64,000 bases of DNA from Planctomycetota bacterium (lineage in GTDB: Bacteria; Planctomycetota; Planctomycetia; Gemmatales; HRBIN36): NCBI GenBank assembly GCA_014584395.1, contig JACTMY010000009.1:176246-240245 (forward strand). The letters run 5' to 3'. Within the stretch, counting starts at the first letter, position 1; every line of letters begins with the position of its first letter. Position numbers and translations under genes: made by a program. Of this stretch, positions 25,670 to 33,731 are shown piece by piece. The notes under the pieces were generated by a model. The model made no database searches. It had not been told where the DNA came from and was given only the letters and a program-made list of their open reading frames with translations.

Positions 25670-27090
25670 TGGCGGCGCAGCCGGCCCGAACGAGGATCGA
25701 TTTCGCGGATGCCAAACCGCTTGATCTTGCGATAAACAGTCGCCATGCCATAACCCAAAATACGGGACGCATCGCGGACGTGGCCATGGCTTTTGTTCAG
25801 CGCTTCGATGATGGCCGCTTTTTCCACAAGCTCGAACGGCTTCAAGGCCACATTGGCGTCGGTGTCGGAAGCCAAGTTCGGGATGGTCGTCGGCAAGGTC
25901 AAAATGTCCTTGCCAGCCAAGATCTCGCTCGGCAGATCGCCCTCATCCACCTGATCCGCCCGACTCGACATGGCGATTTTGTCGATGACGTTTTCCAATT
26001 GTTCGACGTTTTCCGTCCAGTCAAAGTCGATCAGCCATTTCATGGCTTTCTTGCCAATGCTGCACACGCCCTTGTGATGCCGGAGCGCCGCGATGGTCAA
26101 GAAATGGCCCGCCAGAAGGGGAATGTCTTCCTTGCGATCATTGAGGGGCGTCAGTTGGATGACGTTGTGCTTGATCAGGTCCAGCAGCTCTTTCTTCATC
26201 TTGCCTTCGAAGTCTTTGCTGGTCACATTTTCATGGCTGCCCAGCACGAGGCGAAAGGCGGGCACACTTTTGCTGGAGCCAGGCTTTTGGTTTTGCCCGT
26301 CCAGGCAGGCGCGAACGAGCTTGCTTTGCAGATTCGGCTCCAATTGATCCAGGGCATCGACATAGAGGGTGCCGCCGTCGGCCGCCGCCACGCAGCCAAT
26401 TTGCCCCATGCCGCCTCGGCTGGAGGAACTGGACTGGCCAAAGAGCATGGCTTCGTGTTGCTGCTTAGCGAAGACGGACAAGTTCAACGGCACAAAGGGG
26501 CCTGCTTTTTGGGGGCTGCGATCATGCAAGGCGCGGGCGGCGTGCTCCTTGCCCGTGCCTGCTTCGCCGGCGATGAAGACCGTCGCCATCGTGGGCGCCA
26601 AGGCCGCGATCTGGTTGCGCGCTTTGTTAATGCTCTTGGACTCGCCGACAAAGCGATCGAAGGCGTCTTTGCCGCCAATTTCCGTTTCCAACTCCAAGAT
26701 CCGATGATGAAGCTCCATGTTGTATTCCACGTGGCGGACAATGGCGCGAAGCCGATCGAGGTCGATGGGCTTGATCAAATAATCGAAGGCGCCAGCTTCG
26801 TGGATCCGCAGGGCCAAGTTGGTCTGTTCGGGGGACGCCATGATGGCGATGGGCAATCGGGGATAAAGGGATCGAATTTTGCGAAAGGCGTCTGACAGTT
26901 CGACGTTGCCGAAATTGACTTCTAAAATCAGCAAGTCGGGCATCTCGGCCCCCACGCGGTGAAGCAGGGTTCGCGAGTTGGTAACGCCGCCTACTTTATA
27001 TCCCCAACTTCTCAAGCGTTGCTCCAACAAGCGGACAACGGGAATATCGCTATCGGCTACTGCAATGGAGGGTTTAGCGTACATCGCCAT
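25666..27090 (-). CDS. NtrC-like AAA+ response regulator with degenerate receiver and no GAFTGA loop
   Basis: A 474-residue protein of receiver - AAA+ - Fis-type HTH build. In the receiver (about 8-120), the phospho-acceptor position in DLLILEVNF is Glu57 instead of Asp; Lys107 (LIKPID) is kept. The AAA+ core has Walker A GEAGTGKE (175-182). The Walker B segment GTLYVDAL carries D245 but Ala246 where bEBPs have Glu. The L1 region after LFG reads QSSSSSRGGMG, with no GAFTGA. The C-terminal HTH (HVRDASRILGYGMATVYRKI) is intact. It should bind DNA but probably cannot remodel sigma-54 polymerase in the standard way. Its neighbours are the kinase and tethered sensor. Confidence 0.85.
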   Translation of the reverse strand: MAMYAKPSIAVADSDIPVVRLLEQRLRSWGYKVGGVTNSRTLLHRVGAEMPDLLILEVNFGNVELSDAFRKIRSLYPRLPIAIMASPEQTNLALRIHEAGAFDYLIKPIDLDRLRAIVRHVEYNMELHHRILELETEIGGKDAFDRFVGESKSINKARNQIAALAPTMATVFIAGEAGTGKEHAARALHDRSPQKAGPFVPLNLSVFAKQQHEAMLFGQSSSSSRGGMGQIGCVAAADGGTLYVDALDQLEPNLQSKLVRACLDGQNQKPGSSKSVPAFRLVLGSHENVTSKDFEGKMKKELLDLIKHNVIQLTPLNDRKEDIPLLAGHFLTIAALRHHKGVCSIGKKAMKWLIDFDWTENVEQLENVIDKIAMSSRADQVDEGDLPSEILAGKDILTLPTTIPNLASDTDANVALKPFELVEKAAIIEALNKSHGHVRDASRILGYGMATVYRKIKRFGIREIDPRSGRLRRH

Positions 27091-27602
27091 GATGCCATCC
27101 TTTTCAAAAGGTCCAAATGGTGAACAAGTGGCGGGTCCAGTCAGGCATGTTGCGAACCGGGGAGAGCCAATCGTCCTTAACGTCGTAAATGAGACGTGAG
27201 GACTAAGGTTTTAATTCTCTTAAATACTAGTTATTTGTCCGAAAATAGCAAAGACAATTTGCCTGTAAATTCAACTATTTTTTGAATTCAGCCATCATAC
27301 TGCTTTTTCGCATATGGCCTCAATATCTGAAGAGATACAGCAACGTTTAGAAGAAACAGACAATGTTTCAATATTCAATTCGACCGCTAACTGACTTACC
27401 CAGATTACTTTTTTGGGTTGAATTTATTCAATCGGCGATTGCTGCCGATAACTACTCTTAGCATAGCCGCCAGAATCGGCACGGTTCATTTGTAGTTAAC
27501 GATCGATACATTCGGCACCACTGAGGGGAAGGAGCGCCGTGGTAGGCCTATATCCCACTCGGTGTTCCTTGCGGTAATGATCCGCGGTTTAAGGGGGGAT
27601 TC
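27091..27602. promoter_or_regulatory. AT-rich divergent intergenic region
   Basis: About 510 bp between the divergent regulator and BBP7-barrel genes, strikingly AT-rich from about 27190 to 27480 compared with both flanks. No credible coding frame, tRNA or terminator is seen. It must contain the promoters of both genes and is long enough for an untranslated leader on the barrel mRNA. I could not assign boxes. A GGGGGGA ribosome site directly precedes the ATG at 27603. Confidence 0.5.
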
Positions 27603-29048
27603 ATGAAACTTCGAGAAGCCTTCTCGCTGACCGCCCTTCTGGCGGGGACGAGTTTGGGACTGGCGCAAGAAGCGCCCATGCCATCCGTGACAACCCAGGC
27701 AGGCCCGGCGGTTTCCAAGACACCGGAATACCGATCCGCGAGCTTCATGGATCACGTGCGTTCAAAGAAGGCAGTCACGCATTATACCGACGTGGCCGCA
27801 CCGAATACACAAGGTTCGACTGTCGTGGCCAATCATGACATGATGGTCGATTGCCGCGAATTGCCAGCTTACACCTTCTATGGACGGGCCGAATATCTGC
27901 TGTGGCGCTTAGGCACGTCATTCAACGATTCGGGCACGCTCAATATGCCTGCCATTCGGCCCCAAGTGCCTTTTATCATGTTTACACGATCGATCGTTGT
28001 TCCCGCCACGGATGAACCGCCGGGCGTAACGACGAATGAAGTGGTGAACGTCTATGGCTTGGTGAACATTCAGCCCGTGTTGTTCGCTGGCTCCAATCTG
28101 GAAGCCATTGATCGCAACGGTATGCGCTTGACCTTGGGTGGCTACTTGGATGGGGGCGAAACCGCCTTTGAGGCAACGTGGTTTCAGTTGGAACGTCGAG
28201 AAAGTTCTTTTACGGCCTTGGCGGCTAGCAACATCACCTTGGCCAATGGCTTGACGGACCTGGTCCGGCAGCCTGAGGAGGGCGGCGTGCGTCCGCCCCC
28301 GGAAGCGGTCAATACCGTCTTTTCGCCGTTGTTTACCGACACGATCACCGGCACCGCCGCCAACCGCTTTTATGGGTTGGAATTGAATTTGCGCCGTCGC
28401 GGATACGATATTTGGACGACCCACTTCGAGTGGATCTTGGGTATGCGTTACGTGAACTTCGATGAACAACAAAGCCTGGTGCAGGTGCTTGGCATGCAGG
28501 ATGCCACCTACGTTGGTATTGATAATGGCGGCATTTTCGTGCCTGGCGTCACCAACTTCACGGCCTTGCTGAGCGACCAATCGGCGCGCAACCGTTTCTT
28601 GGGCGTCCAGGCCGGCGTGATGATGGAGACCAAAATCTGGAATTTCTTCGCCAGTGCCACCGCCAAAATGGCCGTCGGCGGCATGAATCAAGAAACCCAG
28701 TTCAATGAAAACATCTTCACCTTGGGCGCCACGGCTGCTTTACCGCCGACGATCTATCCTTATCCAACGTTCTTCCGTGAAAGCCGTACGCGGTTGTCTT
28801 GGGTGCCGGAACTCACCGGAACGGTTGGCTATGACCTGGGCGATTCGATCCGCTTGTCCGTCGGCTACAATGCTCTTTGGGCATATCGCGTGATTCGCCC
28901 CGTGAGCGGCGGCCCCTCGAACTTCGGCAATGGCACCATTAGCCTCATCGGCACCTCCTCGGCGGTGCGTGGTCCAGCGCTCACGAACTTCCAGGAAAAT
29001 AAGATCGTTGCCCATGGCCTCAATTTCGGCATCGAAATTCGCTACTAA
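27603..29048 (+). CDS. BBP7-family outer-membrane beta-barrel protein
   Basis: A 481-residue exported protein with a signal peptide ending at GLAQ (about residue 22). The mature protein has a planctomycete BBP7-type pattern: FYGRAEYLLWRL near the start, repeated amphipathic strands, FYGLELNLRRRG, WILGMRYVNFDE, a conserved SLVQVLG segment, and RLSVGYNALW followed by a C-terminal strand ending in aromatic Tyr (HGLNFGIEIRY). This fits an outer-membrane barrel. BBP7 proteins are specific to Planctomycetota; their function is unknown, possibly porin-like. A clear terminator follows 33 bp after the stop, so it is a monocistronic unit. Confidence 0.85.
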   Translation: MKLREAFSLTALLAGTSLGLAQEAPMPSVTTQAGPAVSKTPEYRSASFMDHVRSKKAVTHYTDVAAPNTQGSTVVANHDMMVDCRELPAYTFYGRAEYLLWRLGTSFNDSGTLNMPAIRPQVPFIMFTRSIVVPATDEPPGVTTNEVVNVYGLVNIQPVLFAGSNLEAIDRNGMRLTLGGYLDGGETAFEATWFQLERRESSFTALAASNITLANGLTDLVRQPEEGGVRPPPEAVNTVFSPLFTDTITGTAANRFYGLELNLRRRGYDIWTTHFEWILGMRYVNFDEQQSLVQVLGMQDATYVGIDNGGIFVPGVTNFTALLSDQSARNRFLGVQAGVMMETKIWNFFASATAKMAVGGMNQETQFNENIFTLGATAALPPTIYPYPTFFRESRTRLSWVPELTGTVGYDLGDSIRLSVGYNALWAYRVIRPVSGGPSNFGNGTISLIGTSSAVRGPALTNFQENKIVAHGLNFGIEIRY

Positions 29049-29080
29049 GCCATAAGTGCATCGACACTTCAACTTCAAAG

Positions 29081-29109
29081 GGTAGCCGGTCTCCCGGCTG
29101 CCTTTTTTT
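29081..29109 (+). terminator. Rho-independent terminator of the BBP7 gene
   Basis: A nine-pair stem GGTAGCCGG / CCGGCTGCC (one G-T pair) with loop TCTC, followed directly by a run of seven T. It lies 33 bp after the barrel gene stop. Confidence 0.85.
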
Positions 29110-29259
29110 ATTTTGACGCCTTCATGGGAAGCTTTTTCGTACCTCTTCCGCCCCGAACTAGGAAGGGCGCGTCTCACTTGACCTTGCGGGGGATCGTGCC
29201 TTGGGAGAAAATGCCCGCTTAGAGAACGATTCAGTATTCAAATCAAAACCGAGGCACGG

Positions 29260-30099
29260 ATGCAACCGCAAGGTCGTTACATTCCCTTAAGCTTGCCGCG
29301 ACGTTGGATCCTGGATTTACTGCATTTTGCCAAACAAATGCCAAGCATTCCCGTGGAACGGCGGATGTCGTTGGCACCCTTGGTGAAAGCCCATGTATTG
29401 GCCAACAAGAAGATAAGCTGGTGTGCTGTCTTCATGAAAGCTTACGCCATGGTGATACAGCGCTTCCCTGAACTGCGACGATCATTCTTGACTTGGCCAT
29501 GGGGCCGCATCTATGAACATGCAGGCATCGTGGCTTCTGTGGCCATTGAACGGGAGTATCGCGGTGAAAAGGCGGTCTTTTTCGCCCATCTTCGCGGCCC
29601 CCAAAACCAGAGTCTCTGTCAGATCGATGAGCATCTGCGCCGTTTCAAGACGGTGCCCGTGGAAGAAATCGGTCTCTTTCGCCGCGCGCTCAAAGTCAGC
29701 CGTTGGCCTGGTCCGATTCGTCGATTCCTATGGTGGATATCCCTGAATGGCTCGGGCCCGATTCGGGAGCGTCGCTTAGGTACGTTCGGCGTGAGCGTTT
29801 ATGCCAGTCTCGGCGCTTCCTCGTTGCATCCGCTCTCACCCTTGACCACGACGCTGAACTATGGTCCGTTTGATGCCGAAGGCAACATCGACGTCCGCTT
29901 GACGTACGACCATCGAGTGCTGGATGGTGCGATGATCGCCAGGGCTTTGAGCATGTTGGAGGATGTCCTTTGTGGTTCCATCCTTGAAGAAGTGGTCGCG
30001 CTCCACGATGTGGAGGGGTTGAGTCCTGCCGAAGCGCCGCCGCTTGGCCCCATCAAGATTCACGTTCCATTGCGCGTCGGCACAGCATCCGATTTCTGA
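29260..30099 (+). CDS. Stand-alone 2-oxoacid dehydrogenase acyltransferase (E2) catalytic-domain protein
   Basis: A 279-residue protein matching the chloramphenicol-acetyltransferase-like catalytic domain of E2 proteins. The active-site motif YDHRVLDGAMIARAL has His218 and Asp222, and an internal GTFGVSVYAS segment matches the conserved trimer core. The lipoyl and peripheral-subunit-binding domains of true E2 enzymes are absent and no E1/E3 genes are near, so it is not part of a standard pyruvate dehydrogenase complex. It probably transfers acyl groups between CoA or another carrier and an unknown acceptor. Its 3' end overlaps the convergent trmB by about 40 bp. Confidence 0.75.
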   Translation: MQPQGRYIPLSLPRRWILDLLHFAKQMPSIPVERRMSLAPLVKAHVLANKKISWCAVFMKAYAMVIQRFPELRRSFLTWPWGRIYEHAGIVASVAIEREYRGEKAVFFAHLRGPQNQSLCQIDEHLRRFKTVPVEEIGLFRRALKVSRWPGPIRRFLWWISLNGSGPIRERRLGTFGVSVYASLGASSLHPLSPLTTTLNYGPFDAEGNIDVRLTYDHRVLDGAMIARALSMLEDVLCGSILEEVVALHDVEGLSPAEAPPLGPIKIHVPLRVGTASDF

Positions 30100-30710
30100 T
30101 AGGATGCGGTCCAAATCGCCCGCTGGGCCTGCCGCGCCTTGATCAGGAAATTAGTTTGTAGTTGCGGGAATGAGTCCGCTGATGAAAGCGGGATCAGGTT
30201 CGGGACGGCGGCCATCGCTTGTCTGATGATTTCGAAGTATTCTTCCACGTCCGTGGCCACGTGCAGCCAGCCTCTAGGCTCCAATATGCGATAACAGGCT
30301 TCGACAAAGGCGGGCGTGAAGAGCCGGCGCTTATGGTGCCGCCGCTTCCACCAGGGATCGGGGAAATAGACGTGCACGACGGCGGCACATCCCGGGCTTA
30401 GCCAATCGTTCAACCATCGCTGGGCGTCGCCGTAAGCCACCTTGACGTGATTCCAACCTCGACGAGCGATCCGCGTCGCCACATACAGTTGTAAACCGCG
30501 ATCCTTTTCGATGCCCAAGAATTGCCGCTCGGGCTTCTGTTCCGCCATGGCCAGGAGCATCGCCCCCTTGCCAAAGCCAATTTCGATTTCGAGGGGCCGG
30601 GTCTGGCCAAAGATCGCCAGGCCATCCAAACGCTTGGCTGCGCCAGGTGGATTCACTTCGAAGGGGTGGAGTTGTTCACGAGAGAAACAGCGCCGCTTCC
30701 GCACGATCAC
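30060..30710 (-). CDS. trmB: tRNA (guanine-N7-)-methyltransferase TrmB
   Basis: A 216-residue SAM methyltransferase that modifies G46 of tRNA to m7G. The SAM loop is in EIEIGFGKGAML, the acidic residue in FLGIEKD, and the TrmB hallmark YFPDPWWKRRHHKRRL is followed by the catalytic/substrate region TDVEEYFEI. I place the start at GTG 30710: it overlaps the stop of the FabZ-like gene (GTGA) and has GGGGAG upstream, whereas an upstream extension would run through that gene. The convergent E2-like gene overlaps its last codons by about 40 bp. Confidence 0.9.
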   Translation of the reverse strand: MIVRKRRCFSREQLHPFEVNPPGAAKRLDGLAIFGQTRPLEIEIGFGKGAMLLAMAEQKPERQFLGIEKDRGLQLYVATRIARRGWNHVKVAYGDAQRWLNDWLSPGCAAVVHVYFPDPWWKRRHHKRRLFTPAFVEACYRILEPRGWLHVATDVEEYFEIIRQAMAAVPNLIPLSSADSFPQLQTNFLIKARQAQRAIWTASYQKSDAVPTRNGT

Positions 30711-31201
30711 GGGCTCCCCGACGGCGTGTAGGGCATGCCAATGATTTCCGCTTGAAACACCATGCTCTTCCCGACAAAGCCTTGACATTCGCAGGTCACT
30801 TGGCGCCGATGCACCTTGACGGCCTTGCTCACCAGCACGAATCGATCACCGATTTTGACTTGGCCGCGGAAGCGCACGTTGTTCATGCCGCTGAAGACGA
30901 TCATGGAGCCAAATAGCAAACCGTACTGTTTCGAGTAATAGCCCATCAATTGGGCAGCCGCCTCGCACATGATTACGCCCGGCATCAGCGGATAGTCCGG
31001 CATGTGCCCCCGCACCCAAAACTCCCCAGGCGTGACATCCTTGAAGCCCACGATCAAATGTTCCTTCGGATCAATGTGGACGATCCCGGTCAGGTGCATC
31101 ATCTCGAACCGCTGCGGATTGACTGCTTCGATCCCGGCTTGATCGACGATCACGTTATTGAAATCCAGTTGGCTGTAATCAAAAATGACTTCGGGGGGCA
31201 T
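30707..31201 (-). CDS. FabZ-like 3-hydroxyacyl-ACP dehydratase
   Basis: A 164-residue hot-dog-fold dehydratase. The active-site stretch HMPDYPLMPGVIMCEAAAQL has the His and, 14 residues later, the Glu used by FabZ/FabA. FabZ-type enzymes dehydrate beta-hydroxyacyl-ACP in fatty acid synthesis. I chose the ATG at 31201, which has AAAGGAT upstream, over the TTG two codons earlier. A second hot-dog-like half is not present. It is followed by trmB with a GTGA overlap. This may be a FabZ paralogue rather than the housekeeping copy, since no fab or lpx genes are adjacent. Confidence 0.82.
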   Translation of the reverse strand: MPPEVIFDYSQLDFNNVIVDQAGIEAVNPQRFEMMHLTGIVHIDPKEHLIVGFKDVTPGEFWVRGHMPDYPLMPGVIMCEAAAQLMGYYSKQYGLLFGSMIVFSGMNNVRFRGQVKIGDRFVLVSKAVKVHRRQVTCECQGFVGKSMVFQAEIIGMPYTPSGSP

Positions 31202-31256
31202 GGGCAATATCCTTTAAAAAAAATGACAGCGCCTCCTTCGCTTCATGAGGCAAAAG

Positions 31257-32207
31257 TCAAAGGACGTCCGTAATCTGCGCGAGCGCCGTCAGCATGACGT
31301 CAGGCCGCGTGTCAGGATTCCTCAACTGCTCGTTCGTCGCTTGAATCGTGTTTTTATCGCCGGCAAACAGGGCCGTGCGCATCCCAAGCCGTTTGGCCGG
31401 GATCAAGTCGCGTTCGATGCTGGAGCCGACGTGCAGCGCCTGTTCCGGCTCGATGCCGCTGTCGCTGAGCTTGTTCAACATGATGCGGAACAGCCTTTCG
31501 GACGGCTTCCTTCCCAGACATTGAAACGACCAGCAGCGGTGCTCCGCGGGCAAGAACGTCTCATACGCCATGGCCGGTTCCTGCTCTTGCAATTGGCGCT
31601 TCAATTGCACCCAACTGCAACATTGACCATCGGCCATGATACCCTGCCAGCCCAGTTGCTCGTTGACGGCGTACAAGGCCCGGGCGGCACCCGGATAAGC
31701 CGCGACGCCTTGCAAGCTGGCATGATAAAAATAGGCAATCTTTTGGGCATATTCGTCGAGCGCGCCCATTTGGCTGACCATGTAGGTATACTCATTTTGC
31801 ATGAGCTTTTTCAAGATGGCCAACCACACCTGATCGGTGGCGATTTCTGGGAATTTTTCCCCCTTGATCGATGTGAATTTGAGTTCATCGATGACGTTGT
31901 TGAGCATCAGCCGCATGTAATGTGCGGGGTTGCCCGGCTTGCGCGTCATCGCCTTCCACATTTTGAATTCGTGTATGGTTTTTTCGAGCGCCACTTCCAT
32001 CACGAAATCATTGGCATGTTGCAGGAGCAGGCTGCCTCCCGAGATGCTCAGAAGGGTTCCATACACGTTCCAGATCACGGCACGCAACCCTGGCAAGCGC
32101 TTCACATGGGGTTTGGCCTTGATCGGTTCCGGATCGGGCGGAGCCGGCCAATGCAAATCCCTGCGACTTGCCAGTTGTTCAGCATATTGTTCAAGAGTCA
32201 GTGGCAT
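31257..32207 (-). CDS. HAD-fold protein with Asp-to-Asn nucleophile position
   Basis: A protein of about 316 residues from the ATG at 32207 (MPLTLEQYAEQ), with a haloacid-dehalogenase-like layout. Motif I reads VIWNVYGTLL, with Asn47 (AAC) where the catalytic Asp is expected. Motif III Lys is present in GRKPSERLF. Motif IV is HVGSSIERD, with Ser where GD normally occurs. The cap region (about 60-190) is all-helical and unusually large. These changes predict loss of normal phosphatase or dehalogenase activity, so it may be a binding or regulatory pseudoenzyme. It lies 55 bp upstream of the FabZ-like gene in the same direction. Confidence 0.7.
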   Translation of the reverse strand: MPLTLEQYAEQLASRRDLHWPAPPDPEPIKAKPHVKRLPGLRAVIWNVYGTLLSISGGSLLLQHANDFVMEVALEKTIHEFKMWKAMTRKPGNPAHYMRLMLNNVIDELKFTSIKGEKFPEIATDQVWLAILKKLMQNEYTYMVSQMGALDEYAQKIAYFYHASLQGVAAYPGAARALYAVNEQLGWQGIMADGQCCSWVQLKRQLQEQEPAMAYETFLPAEHRCWSFQCLGRKPSERLFRIMLNKLSDSGIEPEQALHVGSSIERDLIPAKRLGMRTALFAGDKNTIQATNEQLRNPDTRPDVMLTALAQITDVL

Positions 32208-32331
32208 GGGAATGAGTAGGGTCGAATGCAATCCGATCCAGCATCGATCTGGTTTCCTTGACGGTGCAGGGTCCCTATCTAGACTATCAAAGGATTGCCT
32301 CCTTGCCACGTATTGTTTGGAATTAGCCGAA

Positions 32332-33672
32332 ATGAATTCCTCGCCATCCCCCGATCGTGACGCCGCGACATCGTCGGGGCTGCCCCCCGTGGAAACGCCC
32401 AACGCACGCATGATCGTTCAACTCTTCCTCGTGCCCGGGATCTTGGTGGCCGTGGTGATCGGCTTCATTCTGGCCTTTTTTGGCGGCGTGGGCACGGGGC
32501 CGCGCGATCCGCGCCAGTTCATTCAAGGATTGACCGACGCCAGCGGCCACAAACGCATGCAAACGGCCCATGATTTGGCCCAGATGCTGCCGCGCAAGCC
32601 CGAATTGCGGCGCGATGCCAAGTTCGCCTTGGATATCGCGGAGCTCTTGCAGCGCGAATGGGAGCTGATCAAGGCGGAGCGCGCCAATCCTAGCTTGAAG
32701 AAAAGAGAAACGGAACGCGCGGACGACATCGAGTTGATCGCCTATCTGCCCAAGGCGGTCGCGTCCTTTAATGTCCCCGTTGGGTTGTCCCTGCTGGAAA
32801 GCATGGTCGAGGAAAACGATGGCAAATTGAACGATGAGGGCCGTCTGTCTCAATACCGCAATGGACTCTATTCGATCGGACTCCTGGGTTCACAATTGCA
32901 AGAGTTCGACCGCTTATCCGTCGAGGAACAAAACCAGATCATCGCGGCCTTGGAATCGGAAGCAGGCGATCGCCCCGGGCGCGCCCAATGGGCGGCGCAA
33001 TCGCTAGCGTATCTGAAAAACCGTCAGAAATGGAAGCAACAGATGAACCAGGCAGCTCCCGTGGATGAACTCGGCCTGATCCCCATTTTGACCATGGGCG
33101 CTCGCTGCAACGATGAAATCAGCCGCAAGTTCACCATCCTGGCCCTGGCCAATTGGCCTGAGAAGGGGATGGAGGAACTCCTCCGCGAAATGACCGGCCC
33201 GACAGGGCAACTGGATAGGTTCGTCAATGAAGACCGCGAACGAGGCATCCGCGAGATTCGCTACAACGCGGCCTTGGCCCTGGCGCGCCGCGGCAGCAGC
33301 TTGATGCCGTTGGAGATCGTGCTAGAAATTTTGGATGAGGCTCGGCTGCAGAAAATCTACAACGATCCCAAACAAAGCCTGTCCACGCCCTTCCTCATCA
33401 AGGCCCTCAACGATTTGCGCGAATACAAACGCCGCGACCCTGAAGGCTTCGCCAAACAGACGCAGATCATCGCCGCCGTTGAAAAGCTCAAAAGCAGCCC
33501 CATGATCTCCGTGGAAATGGAAGCCCGCAAGCTGCTCGGCGAATCTTCCTCTTCGCAGCCGATCTCCACCGCTTGGACGCGGCAACTCACCCTGATCATC
33601 GGCTTGGCCGTGGGCGTGCTCTTTCTCTTGGGGCTGGCCGTTTATGCCAGGCTTAAAAGGGCGACCAGTTGA
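32332..33672 (+). CDS. Membrane protein with helical-repeat cytoplasmic or periplasmic region
   Basis: A protein of about 446 residues. I start it at the ATG 32332 (MNSSPSPDRDAATSS); the frame is open further upstream but would overlap the divergent HAD gene. One membrane segment lies near the N-terminus (about 31-52, VPGILVAVVIGFILAFF) and one near the C-terminus (about 420-440, IIGLAVGVLFLLGLAVY). Between them are about 350 mostly helical residues that look like HEAT/armadillo-type repeats (for example REIRYNAALALARRGSS). No enzyme motif is visible. Function unknown. Confidence 0.6.
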   Translation: MNSSPSPDRDAATSSGLPPVETPNARMIVQLFLVPGILVAVVIGFILAFFGGVGTGPRDPRQFIQGLTDASGHKRMQTAHDLAQMLPRKPELRRDAKFALDIAELLQREWELIKAERANPSLKKRETERADDIELIAYLPKAVASFNVPVGLSLLESMVEENDGKLNDEGRLSQYRNGLYSIGLLGSQLQEFDRLSVEEQNQIIAALESEAGDRPGRAQWAAQSLAYLKNRQKWKQQMNQAAPVDELGLIPILTMGARCNDEISRKFTILALANWPEKGMEELLREMTGPTGQLDRFVNEDRERGIREIRYNAALALARRGSSLMPLEIVLEILDEARLQKIYNDPKQSLSTPFLIKALNDLREYKRRDPEGFAKQTQIIAAVEKLKSSPMISVEMEARKLLGESSSSQPISTAWTRQLTLIIGLAVGVLFLLGLAVYARLKRATS

Positions 33673-33693
33673 CTTCATGGGTCCGATCGCCAC

Positions 33694-33714
33694 AAGAAAA
33701 GTCCGACTTTTTCT
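33694..33714. terminator. Possible bidirectional terminator between convergent genes
   Basis: An AT-rich hairpin AAGAAAAG / CTTTTTCT (one T-G pair) with loop TCCGA lies between the convergent membrane-protein gene and the last gene of the glycan operon. A- and T-runs on both sides fit a two-way terminator, but the stem is weak. Confidence 0.3.
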
Positions 33715-33731
33715 CGGCTTGCGCGCGGTGC

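Noticed and set aside
25669..26895. Long rightward reading frame of about 400 codons opposite the NtrC-like regulator
   Set aside because: It is antisense to a clear receiver-AAA+-HTH protein, has no family features, and has the His/Gln/Gly-rich composition of a shadow frame in GC-rich DNA.
27477..27494. Possible sigma-54 promoter (GGCAC then TTTGT) upstream of the BBP7 gene
   Set aside because: The -12 element lacks the invariant GC and the spacing from the -24 GG is off by one base.
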